Origin: CAVTQY01 sp963736975
Lineage (GTDB): Bacteria > Pseudomonadota > Alphaproteobacteria > Acetobacterales > Acetobacteraceae
DNA: 64,000 bases
Assembly: GCA_963736975.1 (NCBI GenBank)
Contig: CAVTQY010000001.1
Coordinates: forward strand, 3,224,001 to 3,288,000
Reading direction: 5' to 3'
In this document: piece after piece, positions 61,465-64,000 of the stretch
Position numbering within the stretch: the first letter of the stretch is position 1
Layout: every line of letters begins with the position of its first letter
Notes under the pieces: generated by a model
The model's input: the letters and a program-made list of their open reading frames with translations, nothing else
What the model was told of the DNA's origin: nothing
Databases searched by the model: none
Program-made: the position numbers and the translations under genes

Positions 61465-62523
61465 TCAGTCGCCGACGGCGCGCAGCAGCGGGCGACTGCC
61501 GACGATCAGTTCCTCATAGACGTCGAGATAGTCCTCCGCCATCCGCCGGGACGTGAAGCGGCGCTCGAATTGCTGGCGCACCAGCCGCCGATCCAGCCGG
61601 TTCAGATTGCCGAGCGCCGTTACCGCCGCGGCTTCGTCGGGAACGATAAAGCCGGTCAGCCCGTGATCGATCACCTCCGGCACGGAGCCGCGATTGAAGG
61701 CGATCACCGGCGTGCCGCAGGCCATCGCCTCGATCATCACCAGACCGAACGGCTCCGGCCAGTCGATCGGGAACAGCAGCCCATGCGCCCCGGACAGGAA
61801 CGCCGGTTTCTGTGCGTCATTGATCTCGCCGATGAACTCGACATGCGGGTTGGTCGCCACCAGAGGCGCGATCTCCTCGTCCCAGTACTTCTTGTCCGCC
61901 ACGTCCACCTTGGCGGCGATCTTCAGCTTCATTCCGGCGGCGCCGGCGATGCGGATTGCCTTATCGACGCCTTTTTCCGGCGATATCCGGCCGAGGAACG
62001 CGAGATAGCCCTGCGTCACCGGCTGAGGCGTGAGAAGGCGCGACGGCATGCCGTGCAGCACCGTACGCACCCAGTTCAGGCCGGGGATTGGCAGGCGTTG
62101 GTGGTCGGAGATGGAAACGAAGGGTGCGTCGGGGAAGGTCTCATAGATCTCTTTGAATTCCGGCAGGTCGAGCCGGCCGTGCAGCGTGGTCACGAAGGGC
62201 GTGCGCTGCCGGCTGAACAGCGACATTGGGAAGTAATCAGTATGGAAGTGCAGCACATCGAATTCGTCTGCGCGGCGGCGCACCAGCTCCATCATCCGCA
62301 TGTAATAGGCGATCCAATCCTTAACGTTTGGGTCGAGACGCAGGGCCTGATCCCGCATCGGCGCCAGCTTCGCCGAGGTGATCGAGTCACCACTGGCGAA
62401 CAGTGTCACGTCATGACCAAGTGCAACCAGCGCCTCGGTCAGCGAGTAAACCACCCGCTCGGTGCCACCGTACAACTTGGGCGGCACCGCTTCGAACAGC
62501 GGCGCTATTTGAGCAATACGCAT
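61465..62523 (-). CDS. Glycosyltransferase family 4 protein
   Basis: This 352-residue GT-B glycosyltransferase has N-terminal PPKLYGGTERVVYSLTEALVALGHDVTLF, with GGTE nucleotide-sugar contact. The C-terminal GLLFPIDWPEPFGLVMIEAMACGTPVIAFNRGSVPEV contains the EPFGLVMIEAM retaining-GT4 motif (given in part). FLGRISPEKGVDKA is the typical middle block. It probably transfers a sugar to a polysaccharide, glycolipid or small molecule. It starts with ATG at 62523 and has its own terminator. The divergent ABC exporter gene at 62717 may be functionally related. Confidence 0.92.
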   Translation of the reverse strand: MRIAQIAPLFEAVPPKLYGGTERVVYSLTEALVALGHDVTLFASGDSITSAKLAPMRDQALRLDPNVKDWIAYYMRMMELVRRRADEFDVLHFHTDYFPMSLFSRQRTPFVTTLHGRLDLPEFKEIYETFPDAPFVSISDHQRLPIPGLNWVRTVLHGMPSRLLTPQPVTQGYLAFLGRISPEKGVDKAIRIAGAAGMKLKIAAKVDVADKKYWDEEIAPLVATNPHVEFIGEINDAQKPAFLSGAHGLLFPIDWPEPFGLVMIEAMACGTPVIAFNRGSVPEVIDHGLTGFIVPDEAAAVTALGNLNRLDRRLVRQQFERRFTSRRMAEDYLDVYEELIVGSRPLLRAVGD

Positions 62524-62716
62524 AGTATTTCGGCCCCTATTTCTTCCCGAAGGGTAAGCAAAGAACTTTTTCGACTTTGGATTGACTTTGCCCCCGGCTC
62601 ACCTCTATCTATTGTTCGAATGTAGGGGGCGAATGTGGCGAGAATCCGGCGTATTTCTTGGCGAAAACGAGCCCATCAGCAAAACCGCAAACAAACGCCA
62701 ACAGGAGCGTGCCCCC

Positions 62717-64000
62717 ATGGGGATGGTCCATAAACTCGTCGCCGAACCGCAGCCGGCGTCGCCCGCCACCTTGCTGCCGCTACGGGCGCGCCCGTTGCGC
62801 TTCTTGTTCCACTACGTCTGTCGACACAAACTCGGCCACGCAGTGGTTTACGCTGCGATCATCGGCGCGGTGATCTGCAGCGTTTCCACCCAGTACGGGT
62901 TGAAACACCTGATCGACATCGTTGCAGCCGGACCGAACTCGGGCCGCCCGGTCTGGGGCGCCTTCCTGCTGCTTTGCGGGTTCGTCGCCGCCGACAATGC
63001 GCTGTGGCGGGTCGGCGGCTTCACCGCGGCACGCAGCTACGTCGCCGTCACCGGCGACATCAGGCGCGACCTGTTCGCGCATCTCTCCGGCCATTCGCCG
63101 GCGTGGTTCGCGGACCGGCTGCCTGGCGCGCTCGCCGGACGGATCTCGGCCACCGCCGAGGCTTCGTTCACCGTACTAACCACCGGCGGCTACAACGTGC
63201 TGCCGCCCTGCATCGCCGTAATTGTCTCCATCCTGTTCATCGGTTCGGTGAATCCGCCATTGGCAGCGGCACTGGTGACGATCGCCGCCGCGCTCGGTGG
63301 CCTTATCTATTGGCTCGCACAGCGCGGCACGCCCTTGCACCGCGCCTATGCCGGGCGCGCCGCCGGCGTGGACGGCGAACTGGTGGACGTGATCGGCAAT
63401 ATGGGCGTGGTGCGCGCGTTCGGCGCGACCTTCCGCGAACAACGCCGCGTCGGCCAAAAAATCGGCGCCGAAATGACGGCGCGGCGCACCAGCCTGATCT
63501 ACCTTGAAAAGCTCCGGTTGATTCACGCGGGACTGACGGCGCTGCTGACCGCCGGCGTGGTGGGATTCGGCATCCTGCTGTGGCAACACGGTCAAGCGAG
63601 CGTCGGCGACATCGCGCTGCTCACCGCGCTGGCGATGACCATCCTGAACTCCACCCGCGATCTCGCGGTCGCACTGGTGAACCTCACGCAGCAGGTGGCG
63701 CGACTAGAAGAAGCCATTGGCGTCCTGCTCACCGCGCACGACCTCTCCGACCGGCCCGAGGCGATGCCGCTGCGGCTCAACACCGGCAATGTCGTGTTCG
63801 AGGATGTGCGGTTTGGTTATCCCGGCCGTCCGTCAGTGCTGGAAGGCCTCGACCTCACGATCAAGGCCGGCGACCGCGTGGGTCTCGTCGGGCCGTCGGG
63901 TGCGGGGAAATCCACCGTGCTCGCCCTGCTGCAACGCTTCCACGACATCGGCAGCGGACGCATCCTGATCGACGGACAGGACCTGCGCGACATCACCCAG
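62717..64000 (+). CDS. ABC exporter with fused membrane and ATPase domains (MsbA-like), 3' truncated
   Basis: The frame is open from the ATG at 62717 (after ACAGGAGCG) to the window edge, 428 residues. A six-helix ABC exporter domain (YAAIIGAVICSVSTQYGLK, NALWRVGGFTAARSYVAVTG, WFADRLPGALAGRISATAEA) is followed by the ATPase start with Walker A VGPSGAGKSTVLALLQRF and ILIDGQDLRDIT before the edge. The signature and Walker B lie outside the window. It exports lipids, polysaccharide precursors or peptides. It is divergent from the GT4 gene, with a 193-base shared upstream region. Confidence 0.92.
   Translation, partial: MGMVHKLVAEPQPASPATLLPLRARPLRFLFHYVCRHKLGHAVVYAAIIGAVICSVSTQYGLKHLIDIVAAGPNSGRPVWGAFLLLCGFVAADNALWRVGGFTAARSYVAVTGDIRRDLFAHLSGHSPAWFADRLPGALAGRISATAEASFTVLTTGGYNVLPPCIAVIVSILFIGSVNPPLAAALVTIAAALGGLIYWLAQRGTPLHRAYAGRAAGVDGELVDVIGNMGVVRAFGATFREQRRVGQKIGAEMTARRTSLIYLEKLRLIHAGLTALLTAGVVGFGILLWQHGQASVGDIALLTALAMTILNSTRDLAVALVNLTQQVARLEEAIGVLLTAHDLSDRPEAMPLRLNTGNVVFEDVRFGYPGRPSVLEGLDLTIKAGDRVGLVGPSGAGKSTVLALLQRFHDIGSGRILIDGQDLRDITQ

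Overview
This is a 64 kb chromosomal stretch from a high-G+C Gram-negative bacterium, most likely an alphaproteobacterium of the Acetobacteraceae/Rhodospirillales type. Supporting signs are the outer-membrane porin, lipoprotein and Tat components, the ileS-lspA-DUF3035-mutL order, many Liv-type ABC and TRAP importers, and alphaproteobacterial GTCATNGCGA-type intergenic repeats. The assignment is an inference from gene content. No rRNA, tRNA or CRISPR array was seen.

Layout. 0-7 kb: the 3' end of a PTS enzyme I-like gene, then a branched-chain amino acid/aromatic acid-type Liv operon (livK frameshifted, livH, a livM-livG fusion, livF) followed by a mannonate dehydratase-like enzyme. 7.6-11 kb: a FitAB/VapBC-type toxin-antitoxin pair, then two tandem ACMSD-like amidohydrolases coupled to a Rieske protein. 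11-20 kb: two lone receivers, a lone histidine-phosphotransfer (DHp) protein, an ABC1 kinase, oligoendopeptidase F, a long-chain acyl-CoA synthetase, an NADPH-FMN reductase and a divergent cyclase/deacylase pair. 20-24 kb: a small secreted protein and a porin, each with its own terminator, set among dispersed repeats. 24-31 kb: a tightly coupled ABC/GldFG/DUF4340/NUDIX operon, xseB, ppx and rlmE. 31-35 kb: a decaying sulfatase island. 35-40 kb: a TRAP importer, an acetamidase pseudogene, two tatA copies and a CoA-transferase. 40-50 kb: housekeeping genes (an HPF-cold-shock fusion, mutL, lspA, ileS, an acyl-CoA carboxylase alpha subunit). 50-54 kb: a Liv-type binding protein and an IS630 element nested inside a dead IS110. 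54-64 kb: a type I-secreted protein, a hybrid histidine kinase, two oxidoreductases, a frameshifted MFS gene, a glycosyltransferase and the start of an ABC exporter.

The strongest unexpected signal is frame damage. Several otherwise intact genes (livK, rlmE, mutL and an MFS gene) each carry what looks like one extra base, mostly in short homopolymers. The rlmE change removes the catalytic C-terminal glutamate. The mutL change separates the start codon from the ATPase domain. Three clear pseudogenes (acetamidase, an outer-membrane protein, a periplasmic protein) also carry frameshifts, and two of these carry apparent Trp-to-stop changes. Either the assembly has insertion errors or this lineage has lost mismatch repair and is accumulating slippage mutations. 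Read-level data would decide. Many genes otherwise form short operons with 1-4 base overlaps, suggesting translational coupling.
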